A stretch of 64,000 bases of DNA. It comes from Treponema sp. (lineage in GTDB: Bacteria; Spirochaetota; Spirochaetia; Treponematales; Treponemataceae). The position numbers and the translations under genes are program-made. The stretch lies in NCBI GenBank assembly GCA_017470605.1, contig JAFUYH010000036.1, positions 1 to 64,000 of the forward strand. Reading direction: 5' to 3'. The notes beneath the pieces were generated by a model that saw only the letters and a program-made list of their open reading frames with translations, was not told the DNA's origin and ran no database searches. Each line of letters starts with the position of its first letter. Within the stretch, counting starts at the first letter, position 1. Below, piece by piece: positions 63,652 to 64,000 of this stretch.

Positions 63652-64000
63652 ATGAAAAAGACAACAAAATTTGTAGCAATGGTCGCAGCTCTGACTGCTT
63701 TGAACGGCTTCGCCTTTGCAGACGAAAAGGGTAACGAGATTATGAACAAGGTTGCAGACTTTAAAAAGCCTGCATATTCAGTAACCGACGTTTACATGAT
63801 TTTGACCGATAAAAACGGAACTTCCGATGCAAACGGCTTCCGCGAGTACGGAAAAGAAGACGGTGCAAAAACTTACATCGTTATGGATTTCAAAACCGGA
63901 ACAAACAAGGGAACCCGCTTCCTTCAGATTACAGACGACAATGGACCGGACGAAAAACACATTTATCTGCCAGCCCTCAAATCGGTTCGCCGAGTAAATT
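63652..64000 (+). CDS. LolA-like outer-membrane lipoprotein-sorting protein, 5' part
   Basis: The frame opens at the ATG at 63652 (AGGAGA upstream) and runs off the window after 116 codons. It has a signal peptide (FVAMVAALTALNGFAFAD) and the sequence of the LolA-like sorting family (NEIMNKVADFKKPAYSVTDV, MDFKTGTNKGTRFLQITDD, HIYLPALKSVRRV). In spirochaetes and many other bacteria such proteins are encoded right after MMPL exporters and are thought to carry lipid-linked cargo across the periplasm. The C-terminus is beyond the window. Confidence 0.85.
   Translation, partial: MKKTTKFVAMVAALTALNGFAFADEKGNEIMNKVADFKKPAYSVTDVYMILTDKNGTSDANGFREYGKEDGAKTYIVMDFKTGTNKGTRFLQITDDNGPDEKHIYLPALKSVRRVN

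Overview
The window is a 64 kb stretch of a spirochaete chromosome, most probably a saccharolytic, gut- or rumen-type Treponema. The evidence is a class I (archaeal-type) lysyl-tRNA synthetase, a mitochondrial/spirochaete-type EF-G, a PnrA/TmpC-like nucleoside-binding lipoprotein with its ABC transporter, a PurE without the class I SAHRTP signature, an MMPL exporter followed by a LolA-like protein, and many lipoproteins and secreted proteins with signal peptides. No rRNA, tRNA or CRISPR array was found.

Layout. (1) 1-9.1 kb is mainly housekeeping: the end of an Rpn-like nuclease gene, polA-coaE, a SPOR-domain protein, an outer-membrane-type protein, EF-G and a small P-loop protein. (2) 9.1-16 kb holds a membrane protein, a MarR regulator, a nucleoside-type ABC importer (BMP lipoprotein, shortened tandem ATPase, two permeases) and lysS. 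(3) 16-28.4 kb is polysaccharide-related: a CE1-like esterase lipoprotein, a 2488-residue secreted repeat protein, a GH43 enzyme and a sialate-O-acetylesterase-like SGNH enzyme. (4) 28.4-30.8 kb carries purE, purM and an S-component-like membrane protein. (5) 30.8-44.2 kb is an accessory island: a NarX/NarL-type two-component system surrounded by secreted proteins built from two unfamiliar tandem module types, a lipoprotein, an inserted AAA/DUF4143 ATPase and a membrane protein. (6) 44.2-47.3 kb carries purN, an HD-GYP phosphodiesterase and a Nudix gene with an in-frame repeat insertion. (7) 47.5-55 kb is a sugar locus: GH3, beta-phosphoglucomutase, GPH-family transporter, divergent AraC regulator, esterase and a second SGNH enzyme. 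(8) 55-60 kb is a mosaic: a cdd/Nudix deletion scar, an XRE regulator, a lipoprotein, intact cdd and a DUF3800 protein behind a probable small RNA. (9) 59.9-64 kb is an ArsR-controlled RND/MMPL exporter with a LolA-like partner.

The most interesting signal is in region 5. Four promoters (before the genes starting at 34047, 36368, 37823 and 41305) share one architecture. An 18-bp dyad (TGGTGAAAAAATTCACCA type) is followed, 44 bp from its first base, by the end of ACTAC, which sits where the -35 should be, and then by a TANAAT -10 at a fixed distance. A decayed fifth copy lies at the end of the inserted ATPase gene. The geometry fits activator-dependent promoters, and the two-component system in the middle of the set is the obvious candidate regulator.

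Two further genome-wide features show up. First, a roughly 78-89 bp two-hairpin repeat occurs three times: as the leader of purM, as the leader of the gene at 34047, and inserted in frame inside the Nudix gene. Its stems change in a compensatory way, as in Rickettsia palindromic elements. Second, at least thirteen genes have a -10 box only 6-8 nt before the start codon and no Shine-Dalgarno sequence, so leaderless mRNAs are probably common in this organism. All functional calls come from reading motifs by eye; no database search was run.
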